Part shown: piece after piece, positions 6,530 to 14,616 of the stretch
Layout of the letters: the number at the start of each line of letters is the position of its first letter
Numbering within the stretch: the stretch's first letter is position 1
Made by a program: the position numbers and the translations under genes
NCBI GenBank assembly: GCA_028285285.1
Contig: JANQPW010000048.1
Span: forward strand, 1-29,006
Length of the DNA stretch: 29,006 bases
Source of the DNA: Silvanigrellales bacterium
Lineage (GTDB): Bacteria > Bdellovibrionota_B > Oligoflexia > Silvanigrellales > Silvanigrellaceae
Reading direction: 5' to 3'
Notes under the pieces: model-generated
Told to the model about the DNA's origin: nothing
What the model saw: the letters and a program-made list of their open reading frames with translations, nothing else
Databases searched by the model: none

Positions 6530-7786
6530 CTACAAGCTGCCCACCTCGAGGTCAATGGGGTTGACTTGGTGACGTTCGCCAAACTCCCTATCACTCCAAA
6601 GAGTCCATCCTTTTTTCAACAGAACTCTTTCAAACTGCCGACCATTCACTTTGTTTTCTGTTGTCACTGTCTCTGAGTCTTCCCATCGGTGCCAGCGCGG
6701 GCAGTAGAGGATGCTGCGTTGGTTCGACTTTGGCCAGCGGTCGGGGTTGCCCAACCAGTCTCCCTCAAGAATCACAAAATGGCTCTGTTTAACCAGGTGG
6801 GATGGTAAGGTGAAGTGGCCGCAGCTTCCGGAAAACAGACACCGTTTTTGGAAGGAAGCAAATTGTTGGTCAGAAAGGGTGACAGCCAGCAACAGCTGGT
6901 TCAAGCGCTTGCGTTTGAGAAGTTGTGTCGACAGGCCGAGTCCAACACCGTCTTTAAAAGCGTCAACTCTCCCATTCCCCGCAACTATTGCAATGCGGTT
7001 GGCTCCGAAAGGCAGAAGACAAGTGGAGAGCAGGGGGCCAATTGGCCCGTCCGGAACAATTAAATTTCCAGAGATGAGAGAAAGCAATTCAAGTCCGCAG
7101 AGAAGTGTGTGTGGACTTGCTGTTGCCAGCACTACGGCTCGACAGTTCGTCATGAGTGACCGCACCTCTGCGGAGAGCGCTGCGGTTGTGCTGTTTTCAT
7201 GGCACTTATCTGCGAGGTAAGCCAGATCGGCCCGACCCTCTGAGTCGCAGATCAGAAAAAGAGCGTGACCTCGAAAGATGGTGCGTCGAATCAAGGCGTG
7301 TCCTTTGCCGGAGAGCCAGATGGGAGAGGGAATCTGCCTTTCACCGAGAACATTGGAGAGAAGAGCCGATGCGTGTAGTTCTCTCAAACTTCGGCTAAAG
7401 CGCTCGCTCGAGTGGAGCTTGCGCCAGTGAATTTGCGTCGCTTCCTTCTGTGCTTCGGCGCGGCCAGTCACGCGTTGGCCTCTGTGGACAGCTGCCAATG
7501 AGCTTTTCCAACCCTCTTTTGTGTCACAGGAGCTGTGGATTTCGACTTCGTGCCAGCTGTAGATATCCAATTCCGGCGGTTGTGATTCATCGAATTGAAA
7601 CTCTAAAAGTTCTGCCCATTGCAAAGCAGCGGAGAGATCTTTTGACCCCTCGTCTTGAGACTCCTGCAGCGATGTTATGGGAATGCCTTCGCAGACAACA
7701 GACGAGGAAAGCTCTTTTGAAGTTCTTTTTTGTGAGCAAAGCATGTGATTGTGATGAATGAAAACGAGCCAACGTTCCGCGGTCAT
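6530..7786 (-). CDS. hypothetical protein in operon with CheA-like kinase
   Basis: About 418 residues, not recognised. There is no signal peptide or strong membrane span. The first third contains WAELLEFQFDESQPPELDIY. The middle is hydrophobic and Gly-rich (VVLATASPHTLLCGLELLSL, then GNLIVPDGPIGPLL) and looks like an alpha/beta globular domain. The C-terminal part is rich in Trp, Arg and His (RSILYCPRWHRWEDSE). The ATG at 7786 lies 7 bases after the kinase stop, with only a weak ribosome site, so coupling to the kinase is likely. It ends 3 bases from the convergent repeat-protein gene. A role in output of the kinase, perhaps as an effector or phosphatase, is conceivable but nothing in the sequence proves it. 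Confidence 0.65.
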   Translation of the reverse strand: MTAERWLVFIHHNHMLCSQKRTSKELSSSVVCEGIPITSLQESQDEGSKDLSAALQWAELLEFQFDESQPPELDIYSWHEVEIHSSCDTKEGWKSSLAAVHRGQRVTGRAEAQKEATQIHWRKLHSSERFSRSLRELHASALLSNVLGERQIPSPIWLSGKGHALIRRTIFRGHALFLICDSEGRADLAYLADKCHENSTTAALSAEVRSLMTNCRAVVLATASPHTLLCGLELLSLISGNLIVPDGPIGPLLSTCLLPFGANRIAIVAGNGRVDAFKDGVGLGLSTQLLKRKRLNQLLLAVTLSDQQFASFQKRCLFSGSCGHFTLPSHLVKQSHFVILEGDWLGNPDRWPKSNQRSILYCPRWHRWEDSETVTTENKVNGRQFERVLLKKGWTLWSDREFGERHQVNPIDLEVGSL

Positions 7787-7793
7787 CACGAAA

Positions 7794-9149
7794 CTAGCTC
7801 GCTAGCTGCAGGTTGGCAAGCGTAGCAAGGGGAATAAAGAAGCAAAAAAGGGTTCCCTTCCCTTTGTTTGACTCCACTTCTATCCGTCCTCCAAGTTTGT
7901 CCAATTCTTCCTTCACAGCCGAAGTTCCAACTCCTCGCCCAGAAGAGGTGGTCACCTGATCCCCTGTGCTCACTCCCTCTGAGAACAGAGCCTCCACGAG
8001 ATCGTCTTGAGTTTCAGATGGAAGTCCAGCGCCTCGGGCTTTTTCTGCAATTTTCTCCCAGTTGATTCCTCGGCCATCATCAGAGATTCTCACCACGAGA
8101 TCGTTTTCAGTCTCTTCGGCCGAGAACTTGACCAGCCCATCAGGAGACTTCCCGAGAGATTCCCTTTCGCTGGGCTCTTCAAGTCCGTGGTCGACAATGT
8201 TTCGAAGGATGTGGATGAGGGAGACCCAAAACCCTTTGAGGCCATCTGGCACACGAAGAGACTCACTCTGCGTCTCGACTTTTAGTTTCTTGGCTGAGTT
8301 TTCGGCAATTCTTGTGAGCTGAGAGGCGAGCCTCTTGAAGCGTATTGCGACAGGATCCATGGGCAATCGAAGCACTGAAACGAGTATTTCGCTCCAGTCT
8401 GTGTTCGCCATTAAGTGCATCACAAGGTCGTCATATTCTTGGCGGGTCATGAGGATCATGTCATTGTTTTCCATGAGGCCCTGGAATATCTCGGTTGTCT
8501 CTTTCCACTGCTTTTGAATGTCGATGAGTTCGTCACGAATGCCTTCGGGACTACTTCCTTGGAGTTTGTCTTCAACCGTGTGAACCGTCTTGACGAGGCT
8601 TTGAATATTGTAGCAGCCTGAGTTGCCCTTCACGGTGTGCAGTGTTTTTGCAAGGGAGCTTTTGTCGCTGATCTCTCCGAGGTTTTCGATTAGTTCGTTT
8701 GTTTCTTTGAGGAAGGCTTTAGAAACCTCAATGTCTTTTAGTAAAGACTCGACGATCTGCTCCCGCTCAGAGTTTTGGGGTGTTGAGGAGGTCTCCAGTT
8801 TGAGGCGAACTGCATATCCTGCAAGGGTGCCTCCAGCGTTATCGGGCTGGAAATCGAGTGTGTAGCTTTGTTCACCCAACTTCGTGCGAGTGGGAAGCTC
8901 TGTGATCTGCATTCCGAAGAGTTCAAAATCTTGAACCCAGGTCGACAACAGAAACTTGAGTTGCTCTACTTCTGCGGGGTTCTCAGCAATCACGTCGGCG
9001 ATGTGGGTGTCGAGAAGGCCGCTCGACTCTGAAAAGCGTGATCTGAGGAGATGTTTTCCGCTCTCGCTCATGCGTTCGGTCAGGCGCCCGTCTGGCTCGC
9101 AGTAATAGATCACATCACCAAAAAGCTCGTAAAGCGAGGCGCTGGACAT
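7794..9149 (-). CDS. CheA-like histidine kinase: sensor-like N-terminus, HPt, HATPase
   Basis: A soluble 451-residue protein. Residues 1-120 look like a PAS-type sensor (VIYYCEPDGRLTERM). An HPt domain follows, with the phospho-accepting H171 in LHTVKGNSG. A HATPase domain has the N box HILRNIVDHGLE (N317), G1 SDDGRG (356-361), the F-box-like LFSEGVST, and G2 SGRGVGTSAVKEELDKLGG. The His-containing HPt and the distant ATPase are the CheA arrangement, but no CheW-type coupling domain or receiver is present. GGAG precedes the ATG by 7 bases. It faces away from gvpA across a 273-base shared control region. No response regulator is encoded in the window, so the phosphate acceptor is unknown. A link to PYP or vesicle control is inferred from position. 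Confidence 0.85.
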   Translation of the reverse strand: MSSASLYELFGDVIYYCEPDGRLTERMSESGKHLLRSRFSESSGLLDTHIADVIAENPAEVEQLKFLLSTWVQDFELFGMQITELPTRTKLGEQSYTLDFQPDNAGGTLAGYAVRLKLETSSTPQNSEREQIVESLLKDIEVSKAFLKETNELIENLGEISDKSSLAKTLHTVKGNSGCYNIQSLVKTVHTVEDKLQGSSPEGIRDELIDIQKQWKETTEIFQGLMENNDMILMTRQEYDDLVMHLMANTDWSEILVSVLRLPMDPVAIRFKRLASQLTRIAENSAKKLKVETQSESLRVPDGLKGFWVSLIHILRNIVDHGLEEPSERESLGKSPDGLVKFSAEETENDLVVRISDDGRGINWEKIAEKARGAGLPSETQDDLVEALFSEGVSTGDQVTTSSGRGVGTSAVKEELDKLGGRIEVESNKGKGTLFCFFIPLATLANLQLAS

Positions 9150-9333
9150 CGTGACACTCCAGGTTCAATTTTAAAAAATTCTTGTGGAGTATTTTAACAC
9201 ACAGGCTCAGGGCGTTTCGCTCCTGCTCGCATTTTTTAATCTTGTGATTTTGCCCAAAAAAAGCACAACTTCTTCAAATTATTGAGAGCCTTCCGCTGCA
9301 TAAATTTTGCCGTTGACGTAAAAATGACAGATG

Positions 9334-9351
9334 TTTTTGGACAGCCAAAAA
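9334..9351. promoter_or_regulatory. dyad in the gvpA upstream region
   Basis: TTTTTGG and CCAAAAA form a perfect 7-base inverted repeat around ACAG, ending 72 bases before the gvpA ATG and about 185 bases before the kinase start. It could be an operator for either gene or a leader hairpin. I could not place a convincing sigma-70, sigma-54 or sigma-28 promoter for gvpA; a TTGACG at 9313-9318 has no good -10 partner. Confidence 0.35.
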
Positions 9352-9422
9352 TTCCTCAAGTCGGAAACACATCCACCGATGATTGGAGAGTGTTTTGACT
9401 CTTACAACTGGGAGGAGAAGAA

Positions 9423-9644
9423 ATGGCTACTGTTCAAAAATCGAATGACTCGAACTCACTTGCAGAGGTTGTTGACCGCATTCTGGATAAGGGTATCGTC
9501 GTAGATGCATGGGCACGCGTGTCCATTGTTGGAATTGAGCTTGTTGCCGTTGAAGCTCGCGTTGTAGTTGCTTCAGTCGACACATATCTCAAGTATGCTG
9601 ATGCAATAGGCTTGACGACGACCGCAGCAGCACCAGCAGCCTAA
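9423..9644 (+). CDS. gvpA: gas vesicle major structural protein GvpA
   Basis: This 73-residue protein has the hallmark core SLAEVVDRILDKGIVVDAWA, then VSIVGIELVAVEARVVVASV and DTYLKYADAIGL. GvpA polymerises into the ribs of the protein shell of the gas vesicle, with a hydrophobic inner face. A strong GGGAGGAG lies 5 bases before the ATG. The C-terminus is a short Thr/Ala tail. It is first in the plus-strand vesicle operon and is followed by two hairpins before the next gene. This would let it be made in excess over the assembly proteins, as expected for the shell protein. Confidence 0.98.
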   Translation: MATVQKSNDSNSLAEVVDRILDKGIVVDAWARVSIVGIELVAVEARVVVASVDTYLKYADAIGLTTTAAAPAA

Positions 9645-9674
9645 CCATTCGGTCGCTGCGGGTCTGTTTCAAAA

Positions 9675-9696
9675 TGTGGGCTTTTTTTGCCCCACA
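9675..9696 (+). other. hairpin with T-rich loop after gvpA
   Basis: TGTGGG (9675-9680) and CCCACA (9691-9696) pair around a loop that contains seven T. There is no T-tract after the stem, so it is not a standard terminator. It may protect the 3' end of the gvpA message. Confidence 0.4.
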
Positions 9697-9703
9697 GTAA
9701 ACC

Positions 9704-9735
9704 GTCCTCACGCTTGTGAGGGCATCCTTTTCCTT
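9704..9735 (+). terminator. rho-independent terminator or attenuator between gvpA and downstream genes
   Basis: GTCCTCAC (9704-9711) and GTGAGGGC (9716-9723) form an 8-base-pair stem with one G-T pair and a GCTT loop. A pyrimidine-rich tract, ATCCTTTTCCTTTGTTTC, follows. It would stop most transcripts after gvpA and let a share read through to the accessory genes. Confidence 0.6.
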
Positions 9736-9794
9736 TGTTTCGTTTTCAATTTTTAGGACACTGAGCTGGAAAGAACTCTCAGTTGAGGTCTCGT

Positions 9795-10292
9795 ATGGCA
9801 CGATCAGCTTATTCAGAGATGCGAGAATCATTTGCCAAACAAAGAGAGGAGCGGGCTCGCAGGCTCGATGAGATGCTGCAGCGAAGCCGTTCCGCTCGTC
9901 GAACGGTTCGACCCGTTTCGTCACCTCCTTTGCCCTCGGCACCTGCGGCTCAGGAAAAGGCGCAGCCAGAAGAACAAGAAGAGGTTCTGGCTTCCCCGAA
10001 GGTGCAAGAGGAGGTTGTGTCTCCTTCTCACGAAGAAGTGCCTCAGTCTGGTAACCCAGATTCACAGACGACCACTCCAGCAGAGTTTGAGACCATTGAG
10101 GCTTTTCTGCAAGGTTTGCCGGGGCAGGGCTTTCAACTGACGGTGTCGGAGCGGGATAAGCTTGCAAAACTGATGGCAAACGCCCTTTATGTGCAGGTCT
10201 CTACAGGCTTTTTTGAGGCGTTTTGCAAAGACTATTTGCGCACCTACATTCGTGATCGTTTGCAATCAACAGAACCGAGTGGAGCAAATTGA
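9795..10292 (+). CDS. unrecognised gas vesicle cluster protein at the gvpC position
   Basis: A 165-residue protein. It has a basic helical N-terminus (SYSEMRESFAK-type, actually AYSEMRESFAKQREERARRL), a Pro/Glu/Ser-rich linker at about 35-95, and a C-terminal helical domain ending FFEAFCKDYLRTYIRDRL. The ATG at 9795 follows GAGG at 6 bases; the TTG at 9783 is inside that ribosome site. It sits between gvpA and gvpN, where gvpC lies in many clusters, but I see no GvpC repeats. The C-terminal domain resembles in layout the N-terminal part of the protein at 18384-19241 (SER...FFE...helix). Its stop overlaps the gvpN start by one base. The role is probably structural or in assembly, by inference only. 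Confidence 0.75.
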   Translation: MARSAYSEMRESFAKQREERARRLDEMLQRSRSARRTVRPVSSPPLPSAPAAQEKAQPEEQEEVLASPKVQEEVVSPSHEEVPQSGNPDSQTTTPAEFETIEAFLQGLPGQGFQLTVSERDKLAKLMANALYVQVSTGFFEAFCKDYLRTYIRDRLQSTEPSGAN

Positions 10293-11359
10293 TGGCGGCA
10301 CCACATCAGAATCAACCCCTTTCGAATTCAGGCTCGAAACTTAACGAAGGGGCGCAAGACCATTCGGCACAAAACCCTTTGAACATTGCGGTTGACGTCG
10401 AGAGCCCAGACGTGTCTCAGCCAAATGTTCCCAGTCAATTGCAAGAAGATGAGGGTATCGTTTTTACGGAAGAAATCCGAGAAATCACCGAGCGTGCCTT
10501 AACTTATCTGGAGGCCTGCGATGCGGTCCATCTCTACGGGCCTCCTGGTTGTGGAAAAACCACCCTGGCATTGCGAATTGCAGCATCAATTGGTCAAAAA
10601 ATTGTGTTGATCCAAGGCAGCGCGGGGATGAGCCCAAATGATCTCGTGGGCCAGCGAAGCGGTTGGAACCGCAGCACTGTCGTTGACAACTTCATCCACT
10701 CGGTTAGTAAAGTTCAAGAAAGTACCCGTCTGGAATGGAAAGACAGCCACCTTTTTCGGGCCATAAAAAATGGCTACACAGTGGTCTACGATGAGTTCAA
10801 TCGGGCATCTCCAGAGGTGAACAATGTGCTCCTTTCCGTTTTGTCCGAGGGCATTCTGTTCACCCCGCATTCGGATGGTGGTTCCACAGAACCCTTTGTG
10901 AGGATCCATCCCAATTTTCGGATCATTTTCACATCCAATCCAGAAGACTATGCAGGGGTGCATTCCACGTCAGATGCTCTTTGCGACCGCTTTGTGAGTA
11001 TTAACGTGAGCCGTTATCGAGTTGAGACTGAAGCGGAGATCATCCGCATGAAGGGCGGTGTGGACTTTGCGGACGCTCTCACACTGGCTCAGGTCGGGAA
11101 AAAGATCCGCGAGAGCATTGGTCTACGACACAATTGGCCGAGCCTGAGGTCACTCATTTCCATCGCTACCGTGTTGCGCTTGCGAGGAGGCCGTGCCCGA
11201 CCTGGGGACGAGGTCTTTCGCTGGGCGATATCCGACATTTTTAATCCCGATCAACTCAAACCTGTTCGACAGGGAGACGAGGTTCTCCGAAAAAAAGTTG
11301 AAAACATCATTCACAAACTCTGCAAAACAGAGGTTTCTGGGGGAGAGTCTGCGGCATGA
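10292..11359 (+). CDS. gvpN: gas vesicle AAA ATPase GvpN
   Basis: A 355-residue MoxR-type AAA+ ATPase. It has Walker A GPPGCGKTT near 83-91, Walker B VVYDEFNRAS, and the sensor region FRIIFTSNPEDYAGVH then DALCDRF. GSAGMSPNDLVGQRSGW after the P-loop is typical of GvpN. The first 55 residues are a low-complexity extension rich in Asn, Gln and Ser. GvpN is needed for growth of full-size vesicles in several bacteria, probably by acting on shell or accessory proteins with ATP. GGAG lies 7 bases before the ATG. The gene overlaps the one before by 1 base and the one after by 4. Confidence 0.95.
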   Translation: MAAPHQNQPLSNSGSKLNEGAQDHSAQNPLNIAVDVESPDVSQPNVPSQLQEDEGIVFTEEIREITERALTYLEACDAVHLYGPPGCGKTTLALRIAASIGQKIVLIQGSAGMSPNDLVGQRSGWNRSTVVDNFIHSVSKVQESTRLEWKDSHLFRAIKNGYTVVYDEFNRASPEVNNVLLSVLSEGILFTPHSDGGSTEPFVRIHPNFRIIFTSNPEDYAGVHSTSDALCDRFVSINVSRYRVETEAEIIRMKGGVDFADALTLAQVGKKIRESIGLRHNWPSLRSLISIATVLRLRGGRARPGDEVFRWAISDIFNPDQLKPVRQGDEVLRKKVENIIHKLCKTEVSGGESAA

Positions 11360-11697
11360 GTGCTGAGCGGAAGCGCATCTCCCGGCAACCTGCGCCGGCT
11401 CGATGTCAGGAAATTGCGCGTAACCGCTTTACTCTTGCGAATCTTGAGCTCATCAAGGCGCGACTTTTGAAAGACAGGCAGAAAACCCTTAAGCGGCTCA
11501 ACGACATTGAAAATGAGATTCTGCGCATCCTTCGAAAACAGGATGCACTCGAAGGCCACATTGAGGAATTGAGCCCGTCTGCACAAAGAAACGATGAGTC
11601 CTCTTCCCATTCTGAAGCCTCTCAGGCACAGAACTCGCGACAAACCAATGTTGACCGCATCACAGGCGGCCTTCTCACATCAGTAAAAGACAGGTGA
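11356..11697 (+). CDS. small coiled-coil protein of the gas vesicle operon
   Basis: 113 residues. The middle is a basic coiled coil (NLELIKARLLKDRQKTLKRL then NDIENEILRILRKQDALEGH), followed by a polar Ser/Gln tail. It starts in an ATGA overlap with gvpN and ends just at the start region of the double-AAA gene, so it is translated within the operon. I cannot assign it to GvpO, GvpU or another named class. Position after gvpN recalls gvpV of Serratia-type clusters, but no sequence argument supports that name. It may be an adaptor for one of the flanking ATPases. Confidence 0.75.
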   Translation: MSAERKRISRQPAPARCQEIARNRFTLANLELIKARLLKDRQKTLKRLNDIENEILRILRKQDALEGHIEELSPSAQRNDESSSHSEASQAQNSRQTNVDRITGGLLTSVKDR

Positions 11698-11714
11698 CAG
11701 AGTCAGGAGAGTTC

Positions 11715-13550
11715 ATGCCGGAATTCAAAGGGCTTCACCAACTCCTCGAAATCGCAAAAGAGCTTGAAGAACGCCTTGACAAGGGCGGAGCCGTCTTTGA
11801 GTCGGGGGTTCAGACAGGGAGGGCCGGCGGTAGGGGAGGCACAGCCCCCAAGTTCGGTTTGAGGAATGAGGGCTCCCGTGACCTTCATCGGAGAAGAAGG
11901 GAGTCCCCGCGCCCCTCTTCCGTTGAGAAACCTCGGAGTGGGAAGCAGGAGCCAAACCTGCGAGTTGAGCCGAGCAACCAAGAGCACATGGGGGAACACT
12001 ACCAAGACCTGGTTGAACTCATGAGCTTGGCATTGGTACATGGTAACAAGCTGAGATCCATGGGTATTAAACCCACACGGGGTCTTCTTTTGTCGGGACC
12101 TCCCGGAACCGGAAAAACCATGGCAGCACGTGAGCTTGCCAAACAGCTCAATTGCACATTCCTTTCCATTAGTGGCCCAGAAGTGATGTCAAAACACTAC
12201 GGCGAGCCCGAAGCCAAGCTCCGATCAATCTTTGAGGAAGCGCGCCAGCTTGCGCCTGCAGTGATCTTTATCGATGAAATTGATAGCATTGCACCCCAGC
12301 GAGACAAGGTTGAAGGTGAAGTGGAAAAGCGGCTTGTGGCGCAGCTCCTGGCTTTGATGGATGGAGTTCATCAAAGCAATGAAAATTGGATTGTGCTAGC
12401 CACAACAAATGCACCTTCCCGGCTTGATCCAGCACTCAGAAGGGCTGGGAGATTTGACACAGAGATTTCGTTTAAGTCTCCAGATGAGAAACAGCGAGTT
12501 GCTATCCTGCGTCACCTGACTTCTTCAATAGAGGTTTCGCCAGGTGTTTCTTTTGAGGAAATTGCCCTGAAAACAGAGGGTTTTGTTGGCTCAGACCTTT
12601 CTGCATTGTGCCAAAGTGCAACGTTTGCGGCCATCAAGCGGGTTCACCCTGATGGAGTTTCTCACCTTCGAGAGCTCAGTGACGTCACACTCAATGCTGA
12701 AGACTTTGTTCGCGCGCTTTCAGAGGTGAGTCCCAGTATACTGCGGGGTCATCTTGTTGAGGTTCCATCCATTGGTTGGGACGACATAGGTGGAAACGAA
12801 GAGATTAAGTCCAGGCTTCAGGAAACCGTGGGTGCCTATTTTCATCACAAGGAGCTCTACCGCAAGGCTGGTGTGCAGCCTCCTCGAGGGGCCGTTCTTT
12901 ACGGACCTCCCGGAACAGGAAAAACGCTTCTTGCCAGAGCCGTAGCTCACCAGGTTGGTGCAAAGTTCATGGTCGTCAATGGGCCAGAGCTGGTCAGCAG
13001 GTGGATTGGAGACACAGAGGATCGCATCCGAGAGCTGTTTCAGCAAGCCAGAGAGGCTAGTCCCTGCGTTTTGTTCTTTGATGAGATCGATGCATTAGCC
13101 CCTTCGAGGGGAAGCTACGTTGGTGACTCCGGTGTGACAGACAGAGCTGTTGCTCAGCTGCTCACCGAAATTGACGGACTCAGTTCGTCTCGGGAAATTC
13201 TCATCGTAGCCGCAACAAATCGGCTTGAACTCCTCGACCAGGCTCTGCTTCGGGCCGGCCGCTTGGAATTGCACATCAGGGTGCCTCCACCTAGTCTGGA
13301 AGGTCGGAAGTCGATTCTTAAAATAAAGACAGCAATGAAACCACTTGTCGACGTTGATCTGGAACACTATGCGGTCGAATGCGAGGGTTGGACAGGGGCC
13401 GAGTTGGAGCAGCTTGTTACGGAGGCGTCACTCGGCGCCATACGTAGGCAAACTCGTCAAAGCTCGATTGACTTGGATGGTTTTAAGATTGAGCAACAAG
13501 ACTTTGACACCGCTTTTGCTGGGCTTGTAGCGATGAAGAAGGCCACCTAA
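11715..13550 (+). CDS. CDC48/p97-like double-AAA ATPase of the gas vesicle cluster
   Basis: 611 residues with two AAA modules. D1 has GPPGTGKT near 127-134, VIFIDEIDS near 182 and the arginine-finger region RRAGRFD. D2 has GPPGTGKT near 396-403, VLFFDEIDA near 452 and RAGRLE. The p97 N-domain is missing. In its place is a unique ~85-residue segment that begins FKGLHQLLEIAKELEERLDK and ends in an Arg/Gly-rich stretch. Such ATPases thread or remodel proteins through a hexameric pore. The ATG at 11715 follows AGGAGA; a GTG at 11694 overlaps the previous stop but has no ribosome site. It is embedded between gvpN and gvpF, so it probably remodels vesicle proteins. Confidence 0.9.
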   Translation: MPEFKGLHQLLEIAKELEERLDKGGAVFESGVQTGRAGGRGGTAPKFGLRNEGSRDLHRRRRESPRPSSVEKPRSGKQEPNLRVEPSNQEHMGEHYQDLVELMSLALVHGNKLRSMGIKPTRGLLLSGPPGTGKTMAARELAKQLNCTFLSISGPEVMSKHYGEPEAKLRSIFEEARQLAPAVIFIDEIDSIAPQRDKVEGEVEKRLVAQLLALMDGVHQSNENWIVLATTNAPSRLDPALRRAGRFDTEISFKSPDEKQRVAILRHLTSSIEVSPGVSFEEIALKTEGFVGSDLSALCQSATFAAIKRVHPDGVSHLRELSDVTLNAEDFVRALSEVSPSILRGHLVEVPSIGWDDIGGNEEIKSRLQETVGAYFHHKELYRKAGVQPPRGAVLYGPPGTGKTLLARAVAHQVGAKFMVVNGPELVSRWIGDTEDRIRELFQQAREASPCVLFFDEIDALAPSRGSYVGDSGVTDRAVAQLLTEIDGLSSSREILIVAATNRLELLDQALLRAGRLELHIRVPPPSLEGRKSILKIKTAMKPLVDVDLEHYAVECEGWTGAELEQLVTEASLGAIRRQTRQSSIDLDGFKIEQQDFDTAFAGLVAMKKAT

Positions 13551-13594
13551 GGCCCGCTGACAAAGACCCCAAAGGACCAAGAAAGAAGGTTCAA

Positions 13595-14386
13595 ATGACC
13601 GAAGCCATTCAGCTCAACCCTGGGTTTTACATCTATGCAATAGCTCTCGGGGATGTTGCTATTGACTACGGACCCGTTGGGTTGAGGAGTTTTGAGGTCA
13701 CGAGTTTTTCCAGTGAGGGCCTCACGGCAATTGTGAGTAAATGCCCTGGCCACAAGATTCGTCCTGAGCGCAGAAATCTAAAAGCCCACCATGAAGTTTT
13801 GAAGCGTCTCGTTGCCGATCACGCTATTCTTCCAATGGGGTTTGGGTTGTGTGCTCCTTCTGAACAGTCGCTTTGTGGGCTCTTGAGCGACAACGCAGAA
13901 AAGCTGAAAAAAAACCTGGAAGCGATTGAGGGCTGCCGGGAATGGGGAGTGACGGTCAAGCTTGCAAATGGGGACCCTGCGCAGTGGATACTGGAGGTTG
14001 ATCCGGAGCTAGAAGAAAAGCGTAACGAGATCTTGCAATCTGGACACCAAATGTCGCGCGACGACCGGATGAATTTCGGGCAGCAGATCGCCCGTCAACT
14101 GGAGCAGCAGAGAGCCGCCTATGAGCTTGAAGTTCGAAAGTCGCTTGAGTCATGTTGTCGAGAGGTGCGCACCATTGACCTTAAGGCAGATGCTGAAATC
14201 TGCGGCTTTGCACTTCTTGTTGAGAAAGAAAATGAAGCCAAACTAGAAGAGAAAATCAGTGCCATGGCAGCGGGTCTTCCGGAAGCATTTGCTGTCTCTT
14301 TTTCAGGCCCTTGGGCGGCTCACAACTTTGTCGAAGTCCAAATGGATGCCAGCGCTCTTGAAGCGCAGGAGGGGGAGTCATCATGA
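13595..14386 (+). CDS. gas vesicle protein GvpF/GvpL (first copy)
   Basis: 263 residues of the GvpL/GvpF family. Family features visible are FYIYAIALGD at the start, HHEVLKRLVADHAILPMGFG, WGVTVKLA, and the terminal FSGPWAAHNFVEVQM (usual form GPWPPYxFV). These proteins have two ferredoxin-like lobes. GvpF binds GvpA and is thought to guide it during nucleation. The ATG follows GAAGG at 5 bases. It overlaps gvpG by 4 bases. GvpF and GvpL cannot be told apart from sequence by eye, so no single symbol is given. Confidence 0.95.
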   Translation: MTEAIQLNPGFYIYAIALGDVAIDYGPVGLRSFEVTSFSSEGLTAIVSKCPGHKIRPERRNLKAHHEVLKRLVADHAILPMGFGLCAPSEQSLCGLLSDNAEKLKKNLEAIEGCREWGVTVKLANGDPAQWILEVDPELEEKRNEILQSGHQMSRDDRMNFGQQIARQLEQQRAAYELEVRKSLESCCREVRTIDLKADAEICGFALLVEKENEAKLEEKISAMAAGLPEAFAVSFSGPWAAHNFVEVQMDASALEAQEGESS

Positions 14387-14616
14387 TCGTTGTTGATAGT
14401 GTTCTCCTATTCCCGATGAAAGGTCTCCTCTGGCTAGCCGGCAAGATCAACGAGTCGGTGGCGCAGGATACAAAAGACCAAATCACAGAGGTCAAAAACA
14501 GGTTGTCGGAGATCTACTTGCTGGTTGAAACAGGTCAAATGAGTGAAGAAGAGTTTGACAAGCAGGAGTCTCAGCTCTTGGAAAAGTTAGATGAGCTTGA
14601 AGGGAGCTCTGATTGA
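14383..14616 (+). CDS. gvpG: gas vesicle protein GvpG
   Basis: The 77-residue protein begins with VLLFPMKGLLWLAGKINE, followed by a charged helix (LSEIYLLVETGQMSEEEFDK), as expected for GvpG. GvpG is an essential accessory protein, thought to work with GvpF/L in assembly. It starts in an ATGA overlap with the gvpF/L gene and ends in an overlap with the ArsA-like gene. The gvpF-gvpG order is conserved widely. Confidence 0.95.
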   Translation: MIVVDSVLLFPMKGLLWLAGKINESVAQDTKDQITEVKNRLSEIYLLVETGQMSEEEFDKQESQLLEKLDELEGSSD

